From Microvirga sp. KLBC 81 (GTDB lineage Bacteria > Pseudomonadota > Alphaproteobacteria > Rhizobiales > Beijerinckiaceae), in NCBI RefSeq assembly GCF_003075415.1, contig NZ_QDAH01000001.1, positions 186,001 through 250,000 on the forward strand: 64,000 bases of DNA, in the 5' to 3' direction. Shown here in pieces: positions 35,316-44,360 of this stretch. The position numbers and the translations under genes are program-made. Every line of letters begins with the position of its first letter. The first letter of the stretch is position 1. The notes beneath the pieces are model-generated. The model saw only the letters and a list, made by a program, of their open reading frames with translations, was not told the origin of the DNA and searched no databases.

Positions 35316-35878
35316 TTCACTCTCCTCAAAACGGCATTGCGTCCGTTTTCCATGAACTCCCTCAAGCGTCCGCGCGCCCGGCTCAGGCGCGACATCACTG
35401 TGCCAAGTGGAACGCCCAGAGCCTGTGCGGCCTGCTCGTAGGAAAGATCCTCGACACCCACGAGCAGAAGCACCGACCGCTGTTCCTCCGGCAAAGCGTC
35501 AAGACCCGCCAGAACATCGCGAAAGCCCACGTGGCTCTCCGGCGATTCCGTCGACGCCGGTGCATGCTCAAGCGCCTCGACGCCAACTTGAACGCCATGG
35601 CTCTTGCGCTGGCGTACAGAGTTGAGAAACAGGTTGCGTTCGATCGCGAAGAGCCACGCCTTCAGATCCCCGTCGCGGCGGCGCTGGCTCCAGTGGCGGA
35701 TCGCCCGCTCCAGCGTGTCCTGAACGAGATCGTCAGCTGCTTCATCGTCGCGCAGAAGCGCCCAGGCATAGCGGCGCAAGCCTGGGATCTGCGGCTCGAG
35801 AAGAGAGGCGATCTCGTCCACGGTCAAACTCTCGTAAGGCCCTGCATCATCAAAGAGGATGCCTGCTCTTTCCGGCAA
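35312..35878 (-). CDS. ECF-family RNA polymerase sigma factor
   Basis: Up to 188 residues. Region 2 is LRRYAWALLRDDEAADDLVQDTLERAIRH with WLFAIERNLFLN. Region 4 is LPEEQRSVLLLVGVEDLSYEQAAQALGVPLGTVMSRLSRARGRL. The frame's first start is a TTG three bases after the upstream gene's stop, with no clear ribosome site. The true start may be an internal GTG or TTG about 20 codons later, so the first ~20 residues are uncertain. It is followed by its anti-sigma factor (overlap of 4) and preceded by a secreted COG4315 protein, probably in one transcript. Confidence 0.92.
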   Translation of the reverse strand: MPERAGILFDDAGPYESLTVDEIASLLEPQIPGLRRYAWALLRDDEAADDLVQDTLERAIRHWSQRRRDGDLKAWLFAIERNLFLNSVRQRKSHGVQVGVEALEHAPASTESPESHVGFRDVLAGLDALPEEQRSVLLLVGVEDLSYEQAAQALGVPLGTVMSRLSRARGRLREFMENGRNAVLRRVK

Positions 35879-35881
35879 GGT

Positions 35882-36268
35882 CTATGGTTGCGCCACATGC
35901 CAGACATTGTTGACGCCATCGCCCGTGACCTCGCCGGGCTTGGTGTCCTTCACCCAAAGGTAAAGCGGCTTGCCCTTGTAGGCCCATTGCTTGGAGCCGT
36001 CGTCGCGGGTGACCACGCTCCAGTCGCCGGAGGCGGAGGCACCTGCCGCAGCCATGAGCGGCGGCCAGTTCTGGGCGCATTGGCCATTGCAGTTGGACTT
36101 GCCGGCCGCGTCGCGGTCGAATGTGTAGAGCGTCATGCCCTTGGCATCGACAAGGGCCTTGCCCTTGCTCGTATCAGCCACTTTCGCGGGAGCAGCCGCT
36201 TGAGCAAGCACACCTGTGGCGGCGATGAGAACGCCGGCGAAAAGGGCAGAACTGAAAAGCAGCTTCAT
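35882..36268 (-). CDS. Secreted COG4315-type repeat protein
   Basis: A 128-residue exported protein from the ATG after AGGAGG (MKLLFSSALFAGVLIAATGVLAQA as signal peptide). The mature part has two copies of the Y-x4-D type repeat of COG4315: GMTLYTFDRDAAGKSNCNGQCAQNWPP and GKPLYLWVKDTKPGEV. A cysteine pair (CNGQC) could form a disulfide. The family's function is unknown. It is the first gene of a COG4315-sigma-anti-sigma set and lies only a few bases before the sigma gene. Confidence 0.87.
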   Translation of the reverse strand: MKLLFSSALFAGVLIAATGVLAQAAAPAKVADTSKGKALVDAKGMTLYTFDRDAAGKSNCNGQCAQNWPPLMAAAGASASGDWSVVTRDDGSKQWAYKGKPLYLWVKDTKPGEVTGDGVNNVWHVAQP

Positions 36269-36350
36269 GGGTGTCCTCCTGACGGTCGTGATGACCACGC
36301 CTTAAAGACACGCCTCACCAGGCAATATTCCAGGTACGACAGAATTTTCT

Positions 36351-36899
36351 TCAACGTCCCACCGCGTTGAAGCCATTCTCGTCGACGGGCTCCCGCAGCT
36401 CGATCCTGTGGCGGCCGTTGTCGCGGATCTGCGCCGTGCGATAGCGGCCATCGAGCTCATCCGCCGGGTCCTGGAGCACCTCCACGCCCGCCTTTCGCAA
36501 CCGTTCGATCTCCTCGTCGACATCAGGCACGAGGAAAGAGACGACGGGCACGCGCGTCACCTCGACACCCCCTGTGGCATGAGGATCCTGACCCTGCGGC
36601 AGCAGGTGATCGACCTCAGTGACTTCCAACAGAAAGCCGCTTCGCTCCAGAACGGCCGTTCGCCCCTGTACGAAGTTCTGGCTTGTGATCAACCGGAAGC
36701 CGAGCATGTTCTCATACCAGCGTAGGCTCTCTTCAAAGTCTGGCGTCCGGATGGAGGTGGAGCTGGAACGCGAGGTCGAAGCCGACTGCGCCCAGGCAAA
36801 AGGCAATTCGGCAAGGATGAAAGTTGCGGTTGGCAGGATGGCAAGGCCCGCCAGGATGCTGCGCCGCAGGCCGGTGAATGAAGAAGAGCATGTCGTCAC
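36351..36899 (-). CDS. Exported VOC (glyoxalase/bleomycin-resistance fold) protein
   Basis: A 182-residue protein with a hydrophobic signal-like N-terminus (RRSILAGLAILPTATFILAELPFAWA). One VOC module follows: IRTPDFEESLRWYENMLGFRLI, VSFLVPDVDEEIERLRKAGVEV and RYRTAQIRDNGRHRIELREP. The fold usually binds a metal through His/Glu; the last Glu (IELRE) is in place. An exported VOC protein is less usual than a cytoplasmic one. The substrate is unknown. It lies 90 bp downstream of the marR-type gene on the same strand. Confidence 0.82.
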   Translation of the reverse strand: MTTCSSSFTGLRRSILAGLAILPTATFILAELPFAWAQSASTSRSSSTSIRTPDFEESLRWYENMLGFRLITSQNFVQGRTAVLERSGFLLEVTEVDHLLPQGQDPHATGGVEVTRVPVVSFLVPDVDEEIERLRKAGVEVLQDPADELDGRYRTAQIRDNGRHRIELREPVDENGFNAVGR

Positions 36900-36989
36900 G
36901 GGGCATCCCTCATGGGCGGCAAAAAACTTAGCCGTCTTCTCCCATGAACGCCCGTCAGTCCAGTTCGTTCTTGGCCCTGATCCTTCTTC

Positions 36990-37499
36990 CTAATCCTTCT
37001 TGGGCCGCATCAGCTTCAGCAGCAGAGAGGCCAGTTGCTCCGCCTCCGCCTCGGTCAGCTTGCAACCGACGAAGCGGTTGATGGCCGGACCGTAGACGCC
37101 CCACATGCGCCGCTGAAGCGCCCGCCCCTCCTTGGTGATCTCCACCAATTGCCGCCGCTTGTCACCGGGATAGGGGATGCGGCGCACGAGCCCGTCCGCC
37201 TCCATGCGGTCCAGAAGCCGAGAGAGGTTGTACTGTTCGAACAATACCGCATCCTCAATCTCCTTCGGGGAGGAACGGCCATCGGGCTGGCGCTTCAAAT
37301 GCCGGAGCACGTCGTACCACGACAGGCAGGGAAACCCGGCGCCTTTCAGCTCCGCCTCGATCTGGCCCACCACTTCCCTCTCCGCCCGGACCAGGCGGAC
37401 CCAGGCGTCAGTCACGGCATCTGATGGCTCCTGCACGTCTTGCACCACGGCAAAGCACCTCCTGTTTCTATGCAATTTCATCATATTTGACATTTTCAT
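36990..37499 (-). CDS. MarR-family transcriptional regulator
   Basis: Up to 169 residues. The winged helix includes LSWYDVLRHLKRQPDGRSSPKEIEDAVLFEQYNLSRLLDRMEADGLVRRIPYPGDKRRQLVEITKEGR, with the wing at DKRRQL. Several possible ATGs lie within the first seven codons, so the exact start is unclear. It is divergent from a DoxX gene, and a near-perfect palindrome lies between them. MarR proteins usually repress themselves and the divergent gene and are released by a phenolic or oxidant ligand. Confidence 0.9.
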   Translation of the reverse strand: MKMSNMMKLHRNRRCFAVVQDVQEPSDAVTDAWVRLVRAEREVVGQIEAELKGAGFPCLSWYDVLRHLKRQPDGRSSPKEIEDAVLFEQYNLSRLLDRMEADGLVRRIPYPGDKRRQLVEITKEGRALQRRMWGVYGPAINRFVGCKLTEAEAEQLASLLLKLMRPKKD

Positions 37500-37504
37500 G
37501 CAAG

Positions 37505-37524
37505 TGCATATGAATATTCATGCA
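37505..37524. promoter_or_regulatory. Candidate MarR operator
   Basis: An inverted repeat centred on the perfect decamer TGAATATTCA (37511-37520), extended to TGCATATGAATATTCATGCA with one offset base. It lies between the divergent marR-type and doxX-type starts, so bound repressor would cover both. Confidence 0.55.
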
Positions 37525-37542
37525 TCTGCATGGAGTTTCCCG

Positions 37543-37995
37543 ATGTCGAACAACACCACCTCTTCCAGCACCGCCCATGGCGTTCTCCTCCTCCGCGTCT
37601 CTCTGGGCATCATGTTCATCGCCCACAGCCTGGTCCTGAAGTACATGACCTTCACCCTGGCGGGCACGGCGCAGTATTTCGAGTCCCTCGGCCTGCCGGC
37701 CTTCCTGGCCTATGCCACGTTCTTCGCCGAGCTCATCGGCGGCATCCTGCTGGTCCTCGGCGTCCAGAGCCGCTGGGTAGCGCTTGCCCTCCTGCCGGTC
37801 CTGGCAGGAGCCACCTGGGTCCATATCGGCAACGGCTGGGTCTTCTCCGCCCCTGGCGGCGGCTGGGAATATCCGCTGTACCTGATCGTGCTCTCGGTGG
37901 CGCAGGCCCTGCTGGGCGATGGCGCCTACGCTCTGAGCCCGTCGACCCGCCTGCCGCTTCTCTCCGGTTCGGCTTCGCTGAAGCCTGCCGTTTAA
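37543..37995 (+). CDS. DoxX family membrane protein
   Basis: A 150-residue inner-membrane protein with four predicted spans, from the ATG preceded by GGAG (MSNNTTSSSTAHGVLLLRVS). DoxX landmarks are LLLRVSLGIMFIAHSLVLKY, FESLGLPAFLAYATFFAELIGGILLVLG and GGGWEYPLYLIVLSVAQALLGDGAYAL. The frame extends upstream through the operator, but the Shine-Dalgarno favours this start. The DoxX/SURF4 group is linked to quinol oxidation or redox stress in some bacteria. The role here is probably tied to the signal of the divergent MarR regulator. Confidence 0.88.
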   Translation: MSNNTTSSSTAHGVLLLRVSLGIMFIAHSLVLKYMTFTLAGTAQYFESLGLPAFLAYATFFAELIGGILLVLGVQSRWVALALLPVLAGATWVHIGNGWVFSAPGGGWEYPLYLIVLSVAQALLGDGAYALSPSTRLPLLSGSASLKPAV

Positions 37996-38017
37996 AATTC
38001 TGCATCACACAAACAAA

Positions 38018-38048
38018 AAGGCCCCGGAGAAATCCGGGGCCTTTATAA
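38018..38048. terminator. Bidirectional intrinsic terminator (doxX / RTX gene)
   Basis: GGCCCCGG, loop AGAAAT, CCGGGGCC, with TTT on the plus side and AAAAA (a T-run on the other strand) before it. It serves the convergent doxX-type and RTX-type genes. Confidence 0.9.
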
Positions 38049-38068
38049 TGAAAGCGATGTGATCAGCA

Positions 38069-39703
38069 TCACGCGATGAGGAAGTCGTCTGCGTTCAGCA
38101 GCGTCTTCGGGTTGAGCTGAGCGAACTTGACGGCGGCGTATTTCGTGTCCGAGCCGTCCGCATCATAGGACAGGGCTCCCGTCTTCTCGTTGAAGATGAT
38201 GCGGTCGCTCTTGTGATGAGCCTTCGCTCCGATACAGAAGGCGTCTTCTGACAAGATGCCCTTCTTAAGCTTGCTGAAGATCGCCTTCGACAGCCTGATC
38301 GTGTCGTCGGAATGCTTGAAGTCCACAAGCCAATCGACATTCTTGGGACTCAGCTTGCTGCTGAACGCAAACGTGTCCTGCCCGTCGCCGCCGGTCAGCC
38401 TGTCGTTGCCAAGGCCGCCATTGAGGTAGTCGTTCCCTTTTCCGCCGATCAGACCATCTGCTTTCTTGCCGCCCTTGAATGTGAGATTCTTAATCACCGG
38501 TGCGGCGGGAGGAGTGGTTGGTATCGAAGGTGTGGCAGGTACGGTTGGCAAGGTGAAGATCGTGTCGCTGAAGAGCGCGAAGTCGACATCAGTGAGCACA
38601 TCCACACCGTCGCCGGAGGCGCGATTGTCGGAAATGATCACCTCGCCGCCTCGACCGACTGTGATGGTATAATCCGAGAGGCGGCCGGTGAATGTGGCAA
38701 AGTCCGTGCCACTGCCGCCCAGATGGCTGTCGTTGCCGGCTCCACCGTTGAGAAGATCGTTCCCACCCTGGCCGTCCAGCGTGTCGTTGCCGGCCGCGCC
38801 GACGAGGACATTGGTGACGTCGTTACCGATGAAGACATCAGCGAAGCTGCCACCGCTGAGGTTCTCGATATTCTGGATGGTATCCCAAGCGTGGCTGCCG
38901 GTCTGCTGCTTCGTGGTAATCCTCAGATCGACCGTGGTCTGGAAATCGTAGACCAGCGTATCGATGCCGCCGCCGCCATCGACGACGTTGGTGTTCGCTC
39001 CCAGCACAAACGTCTCGGAACCCTCGCCGCCATAGGCAATGTCGTTCCCCGATGCGAAGCGCACGACTCCCGAGATCGTGCCACCACGGCCGTCATAGGT
39101 ATGCGTCGGTGGACCGGCGGGTTCTATCCAGCTATTTCCGCCAAGAATAACGTCTCCTTCAATCCGCCCACTGTTCGTGACAACATTGGAGCCGTAGAGA
39201 GCGCCATAAATAGCCACACCACCAGTCCCTTTGATCAGGCCCGTATTGTTGATGGTCAGGTACTGATCCGAAAAAGAGGCTTCGATCCCAATATCACCTA
39301 CGATCTTGCCGGAATTCGAGACGATATTTTCGTCAGCCTCCAGGCGAACCCCATACACTCCCCCGCTGATAAAGCCTGCATTGATCAGGGTATTGGGCCT
39401 GCCGGGTTCGTTTTCTCCATAGAGATACACGCCGTCCGCTGCACCCGTAATCGAACCAGCAGCTCCAACATTGATGAGGCCCTGGATGCCGACCGCCGAA
39501 CACCGTTCGCTGTGGACACGACCATCAATCAGCAAGGTGTTATCCCAATAGCCAGAGATTGCTAACGAGCCTTCACCATAAGCGGCAATCTCCGCTCCAG
39601 CCTTGAGGATGACGGTTTCACCGACTCCCAAGGTGAGGGCGTCTTCATTGTCTCCATGGGTGGGAGGCAACGGATTGGATGGATCGATGATGTGAACGGC
39701 CAT
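38069..39703 (-). CDS. RTX-type calcium-binding protein
   Basis: A 544-residue acidic protein, preceded by AGGAG. The N-terminal ~230 residues are a repetitive beta-type region (INVGAAGSITGAADGVYL, LINAGFISGGVYGVRL, VVTNSGRIEGDVILGG), as in parallel beta-helix adhesins. RTX nonapeptide repeats follow in two blocks: GNDTLDGQGGNDLLNGGAGND (about residue 305 on) and GGKGNDYLNGGLGNDRLTGGDGQD (about 425 on), separated by a Pro/Thr-rich linker. There is no N-terminal signal, which fits type I secretion by a C-terminal signal, yet no type I secretion genes are in the window. Ca2+ folds such repeats outside the cell. Confidence 0.88.
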   Translation of the reverse strand: MAVHIIDPSNPLPPTHGDNEDALTLGVGETVILKAGAEIAAYGEGSLAISGYWDNTLLIDGRVHSERCSAVGIQGLINVGAAGSITGAADGVYLYGENEPGRPNTLINAGFISGGVYGVRLEADENIVSNSGKIVGDIGIEASFSDQYLTINNTGLIKGTGGVAIYGALYGSNVVTNSGRIEGDVILGGNSWIEPAGPPTHTYDGRGGTISGVVRFASGNDIAYGGEGSETFVLGANTNVVDGGGGIDTLVYDFQTTVDLRITTKQQTGSHAWDTIQNIENLSGGSFADVFIGNDVTNVLVGAAGNDTLDGQGGNDLLNGGAGNDSHLGGSGTDFATFTGRLSDYTITVGRGGEVIISDNRASGDGVDVLTDVDFALFSDTIFTLPTVPATPSIPTTPPAAPVIKNLTFKGGKKADGLIGGKGNDYLNGGLGNDRLTGGDGQDTFAFSSKLSPKNVDWLVDFKHSDDTIRLSKAIFSKLKKGILSEDAFCIGAKAHHKSDRIIFNEKTGALSYDADGSDTKYAAVKFAQLNPKTLLNADDFLIA

Positions 39704-39730
39704 ACTCTCCTCCCCTTGTAGGCATATAAA

Positions 39731-39759
39731 CTTATATATAACATTATAATGTTTGGCAA
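39731..39759 (-). promoter_or_regulatory. Promoter and palindromic operator of the RTX gene
   Basis: On the minus strand TTGCCA (39754-39759) and TATAAG (39731-39736) are 17 bases apart, a good sigma-70 layout. The spacer contains the perfect palindrome AACATTATAATGTT (39740-39753), a likely repressor site. Confidence 0.6.
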
Positions 39760-39773
39760 GAGTAATTTGTAAT

Positions 39774-39807
39774 AAAAAAAGCCCCGGAGCTTCCCCCGGG
39801 ACTTTTT
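39774..39807 (-). terminator. Terminator of groESL
   Basis: A GC-rich hairpin (GCCCCGG / CCGGGAC, one mismatch) flanked on the plus strand by A7 and T5, giving a T-run at the end of the groEL transcript. Confidence 0.85.
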
Positions 39808-39834
39808 ATTGCTGAACGACGCGAGGACGAGGAC

Positions 39835-41496
<1,662 letters not shown>

Positions 41497-41536
41497 TTAA
41501 ATTGGAAATCGTGTAATGGGGATCGTAGCGGCTTGA

Positions 41537-41824
41537 TCAGCCGACGATGCCCATGATGTCGGATTCCTTCATGATCAGGAGATCCTGACCGTCGATCCGC
41601 ACCTCGGTGCCGGACCACTTGCCGAACAGAACGCGGTCGCCGGCCTTCACGTCGAGAGCCACGACCTTGCCGGTCTCATCGCGGGCGCCGGGGCCGACGG
41701 CGACAACCTCGCCCTCCTGCGGCTTTTCCTTGGCGGTGTCCGGGATGATGATGCCGCCGGCCGTCTTCTCTTCGGCCTCGATGCGGCGGACGACAACACG
41801 GTCGTGCAGCGGACGGAACTTCAT
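41537..41824 (-). CDS. groS: Co-chaperonin GroES (10 kDa)
   Basis: Heptameric lid of GroEL, 95 residues from [25 protein letters not shown]. The mobile loop is [23 protein letters not shown], and the rest reads [35 protein letters not shown]. The upstream 22 codons of the frame are not part of the protein. It is the first gene of groESL. Confidence 0.97.
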   Translation of the reverse strand: MKFRPLHDRVVVRRIEAEEKTAGGIIIPDTAKEKPQEGEVVAVGPGARDETGKVVALDVKAGDRVLFGKWSGTEVRIDGQDLLIMKESDIMGIVG

Positions 41825-41883
41825 GGAACTTCCCCTTTGACTGTTAACGCGGCCCCGATGGCCGCGCCCTGGTCTTATCCCTG

Positions 41884-41910
41884 TTAGCACTGTCGGGAGA
41901 CGAGTGCTAA
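41884..41910 (-). promoter_or_regulatory. CIRCE element (HrcA operator) before groESL
   Basis: TTAGCACTG-N9-GAGTGCTAA, one base from the consensus inverted repeat. It sits just downstream of the predicted transcription start, where HrcA would block groESL transcription. Confidence 0.93.
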
Positions 41911-41920
41911 CGCGGAAGCG

Positions 41921-41949
41921 AGATAAGGAGGCGCAGAAGGAGAGTCAAG
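41921..41949 (-). promoter_or_regulatory. RpoH-type (heat shock) promoter of groESL
   Basis: On the minus strand CTTG (41946-41949), 18 bases, then CTTATCT (41921-41927) followed by CG. This fits the alphaproteobacterial RpoH pattern CTTG-N17/18-CYTATNT. Confidence 0.7.
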
Positions 41950-42000
41950 GCGGGCCTATGAACTTGATTAAGCAGTAAAGTTATTCAATAACACTTACTT

Positions 42001-42414
42001 ATGACAAACCAATCTCTCTACCAGCCCCTCTGGAGCACTCACGCTACCCTTCTGGCCGACCGCCGGGCTCGTCTGGCGCGCCTTCTCTCCCCTGTCTCCA
42101 TCGAGGGCGCACAACGCCTCCTCGACCATGGAGCTGTGGCAGATGATGCCTTCGAGGACCAAGAGGCACTCGGGGTTCTGATCGGGGATGAACTCATCCG
42201 CATTGCCGGTTTCGAGTGGGCTACCATCGACGACAGTTATGGGTCTGAACCCGTAGTGGCTCACCCCCACAAGATCGCGGTGATCGCTCCCCTTTCCGCT
42301 GTAACTAATCGTTTTGAAGACGGTGACATTCCATTTGACATCCAAGCCTTCATCCAAGAAGCCCTAGCCATCGTCAAAGATGTCGACGCCAAGGACCGCA
42401 GTTCTTTGGGATAG
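42001..42414 (+). CDS. DUF3806-like hypothetical protein
   Basis: A 137-residue protein. The middle reads ALGVLIGDELIRIAGFEWATIDDSYGSEPVVAHPHKIAVIAPLSAVTNRFEDGD, a pattern of DUF3806 proteins (a D-x-x-Y-G segment followed by P-L-x-x-x-x-x-R). There is no signal peptide or membrane span. No good Shine-Dalgarno precedes the ATG, and the upstream AT-rich stretch is shared with the divergent groES promoter. The frame on the opposite strand is a shadow. Function unknown. Confidence 0.65.
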   Translation: MTNQSLYQPLWSTHATLLADRRARLARLLSPVSIEGAQRLLDHGAVADDAFEDQEALGVLIGDELIRIAGFEWATIDDSYGSEPVVAHPHKIAVIAPLSAVTNRFEDGDIPFDIQAFIQEALAIVKDVDAKDRSSLG

Positions 42415-42420
42415 CGCTCT

Positions 42421-43266
42421 CTACCGCCGGGTGGTCAGCATGGCCGCGGCCACGATGAGGAGCCCTCCCCCCAGGGTCGCCAGAGTGGGGATCTCGCTGA
42501 ACACGCCATAGCCGATCAGAACCGCCCAGAGCAGGGCAGTGTATTCCAGGGGCGCGAGCCGGGCAGCCTCGGCCTTCGCATAGGCGGTTGCCATGAGCAC
42601 GTGGCCGATGACCCCGAGAACGCCCATGAGCATGAACCAGGCAAGATGCACCACGTTCAGGGGCTGCCAGGCCCAAAGCCCGAAGGGCAGGACGAGAAGA
42701 GCCGGGCCGATATTCTGGAAATAGACGATATGCAGGAACTTGTCCCGCTGGGCCCGCTGGCGCAGCAGCACGAGGCTTAAGGCGTAAGTGATGGCAGACA
42801 ACAGCGCCGCGCCGACGCCCATCCAGGAGCGGGCAGCACCCGCCTCCTCCGTCTGTCCCAGCACGACCACGAGCGTGCCGCCGAAGCCGATGGCGATGGC
42901 CGCGACGATCCTCGGATCCACCCGCTCTTTCAGCATGAGCAGTCCGAAGAGCGCGATGAACATCGGCGAGAGGAACGAGAGGACGAGGGTTTCTGCCAGG
43001 GGCAATTCGCCAAGCGCATAGAAGAAGCTGACAGCCGTGACGACTGCGATCACGGAGCGCAGCACATTCGCCTGCACCGTCTCGCGGCTCGGCCAGCCCG
43101 GTCGCATGACGGCAACCACGCCGGTCGCGACGATGGTCCCACAGATGAAACGCAGGAAGGCGACCTGAAAGGTCGGGTAATAGGCGGACATCCCTTTGAT
43201 GACCGCATCCATGACGGACAGAACCGCGATGCCTGCGGCTGCCCGAAGGGCGGGACCGTATTTCAT
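42421..43266 (-). CDS. EamA/DMT-family transporter
   Basis: A 281-residue inner-membrane protein with ten predicted spans in two EamA repeats. Landmarks are RFICGTIVATGVV, SFFYALGELPLAETLVLSFLSPMFIALFGLLMLKERV in the first half and AYAKAEAARLAPLEYTALLWAVLIGYGVFSEIPTLATLGGGLLIV in the second. The family exports small metabolites or amino acids, and the substrate cannot be told. Its stop is 6 bp from the convergent DUF3806-like gene. Confidence 0.9.
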   Translation of the reverse strand: MKYGPALRAAAGIAVLSVMDAVIKGMSAYYPTFQVAFLRFICGTIVATGVVAVMRPGWPSRETVQANVLRSVIAVVTAVSFFYALGELPLAETLVLSFLSPMFIALFGLLMLKERVDPRIVAAIAIGFGGTLVVVLGQTEEAGAARSWMGVGAALLSAITYALSLVLLRQRAQRDKFLHIVYFQNIGPALLVLPFGLWAWQPLNVVHLAWFMLMGVLGVIGHVLMATAYAKAEAARLAPLEYTALLWAVLIGYGVFSEIPTLATLGGGLLIVAAAMLTTRR

Positions 43267-43477
43267 TTAAGATCACGACGATGTGAGGCACGAGCTCTCA
43301 GGATGAGAGCTTTCGCAGAAGAGCGAAGCTCTTACAGCAATTTGGCTGCCGCTTCATCCGCCGTTTTTCACTGTCGACAGAAAAGGACGATGAGCATTCA
43401 TGCATTTTTGCGGAGCTTGGCGGAAACAAACGCCGCGCTTGTCGTTATTGAAGAAAATCATAGGATAGGATGCTTCG

Positions 43478-44227
43478 ATGCGCGCTTGGATCCCTTGCAC
43501 CGCAATGCTTTTCGTCGCCCTGACGCCAACCTCCGGATCGGCTCAATACGCCTATGGCGGCGGGCATTTCTACGGCAGCACCTACATCTCCTCGGAATAC
43601 AATTATCCTTACGCCCGCACGCAGGACGGCTACAGCGAGAATTATCCCCTCGTCACGCGTCCTGCCTCACGTGGCTACTATCCGTCTGCAACGGGCTCCG
43701 TCCGTCGCTCCGGCACGCAGGTTGCGACTCTGCCGCAGACTTATGAAGATTCCGGCTACGACAACAGCATCGACTATGCGATTGCGCCTCAGTTCCAGCG
43801 GCAGATCGTATCCTATCGCGGCAGGGAGCGCCCGGGCACGATCGTCGTCGATACGAACGCGAAGTTCCTCTATCTCGTGCAGGAGGGCGGGCGGGCGATC
43901 CGCTACGGCATCGGCGTCGGCCGTCCGGGCTTCGAATGGGCCGGCCGAAAGACGGTGTCGATGAAACGCGAATGGCCCGATTGGCGCCCGCCGGCAGAGA
44001 TGCTGCGCCGTCGTCCCGACCTGCCGCGCTATATGGAAGGCGGCCCTGACAATCCGCTCGGCGCGCGCGCGCTCTATCTCGGCTCGTCGCTCTACCGCAT
44101 CCACGGCACCAACGAGCCACACACGATTGGACAGGCCGTCTCGTCCGGCTGCATCCGCATGCTCAACGAGGATGTGGTGGATCTCTACAACCGCGTGAAG
44201 GTCGGCACGACCGTCATCGTGATTTAA
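43478..44227 (+). CDS. L,D-transpeptidase (YkuD domain)
   Basis: A 249-residue exported protein with signal MRAWIPCTAMLFVALTPTSGSA. A Tyr/Ser-rich region (residues ~25-100) precedes the YkuD domain: GTIVVDTNAKFLYLVQEGGRAIRYGIGVG, the His in YRIHGTNEP and the catalytic Cys in SSGCIRML. Such enzymes form 3-3 cross-links in peptidoglycan or attach proteins to it, in the periplasm. Rhizobiales encode many paralogues. Family-1 repeats follow the gene. Confidence 0.94.
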   Translation: MRAWIPCTAMLFVALTPTSGSAQYAYGGGHFYGSTYISSEYNYPYARTQDGYSENYPLVTRPASRGYYPSATGSVRRSGTQVATLPQTYEDSGYDNSIDYAIAPQFQRQIVSYRGRERPGTIVVDTNAKFLYLVQEGGRAIRYGIGVGRPGFEWAGRKTVSMKREWPDWRPPAEMLRRRPDLPRYMEGGPDNPLGARALYLGSSLYRIHGTNEPHTIGQAVSSGCIRMLNEDVVDLYNRVKVGTTVIVI

Positions 44228-44246
44228 GCATCGTCATAACTCTCCT

Positions 44247-44337
44247 CGTCATGGCCGGCCTTGTGCCGGCCATCCACGTCTTTAAGCCGTTGCGGTTCCC
44301 AAGACGTGGATCCCCGGCACAAGGCCGGGGATGACGC
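44247..44337. repeat. Family-1 palindromic repeats, copy 6
   Basis: Units CGTCATGGCCGGCC...GGCCGGCCAT and GGATCCCCGGC...GCCGGGGATGACG, linked by ACGTC...GACGT. It lies between the convergent L,D-transpeptidase and DUF2076 genes. Overall layout is the same as copy 1. Confidence 0.82.
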
Positions 44338-44360
44338 GAGAAAAATTCGAGATCACGCGA

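Noticed and set aside
41995..42357. 120-codon minus-strand ORF opposite the DUF3806-like gene
   Set aside because: The plus-strand frame has a family-like D-x-x-Y-G segment; the minus frame has none.
43303..43477. Plus-strand ORF running into the L,D-transpeptidase in another frame
   Set aside because: No domain or ribosome site; it overlaps the well-supported transpeptidase gene.
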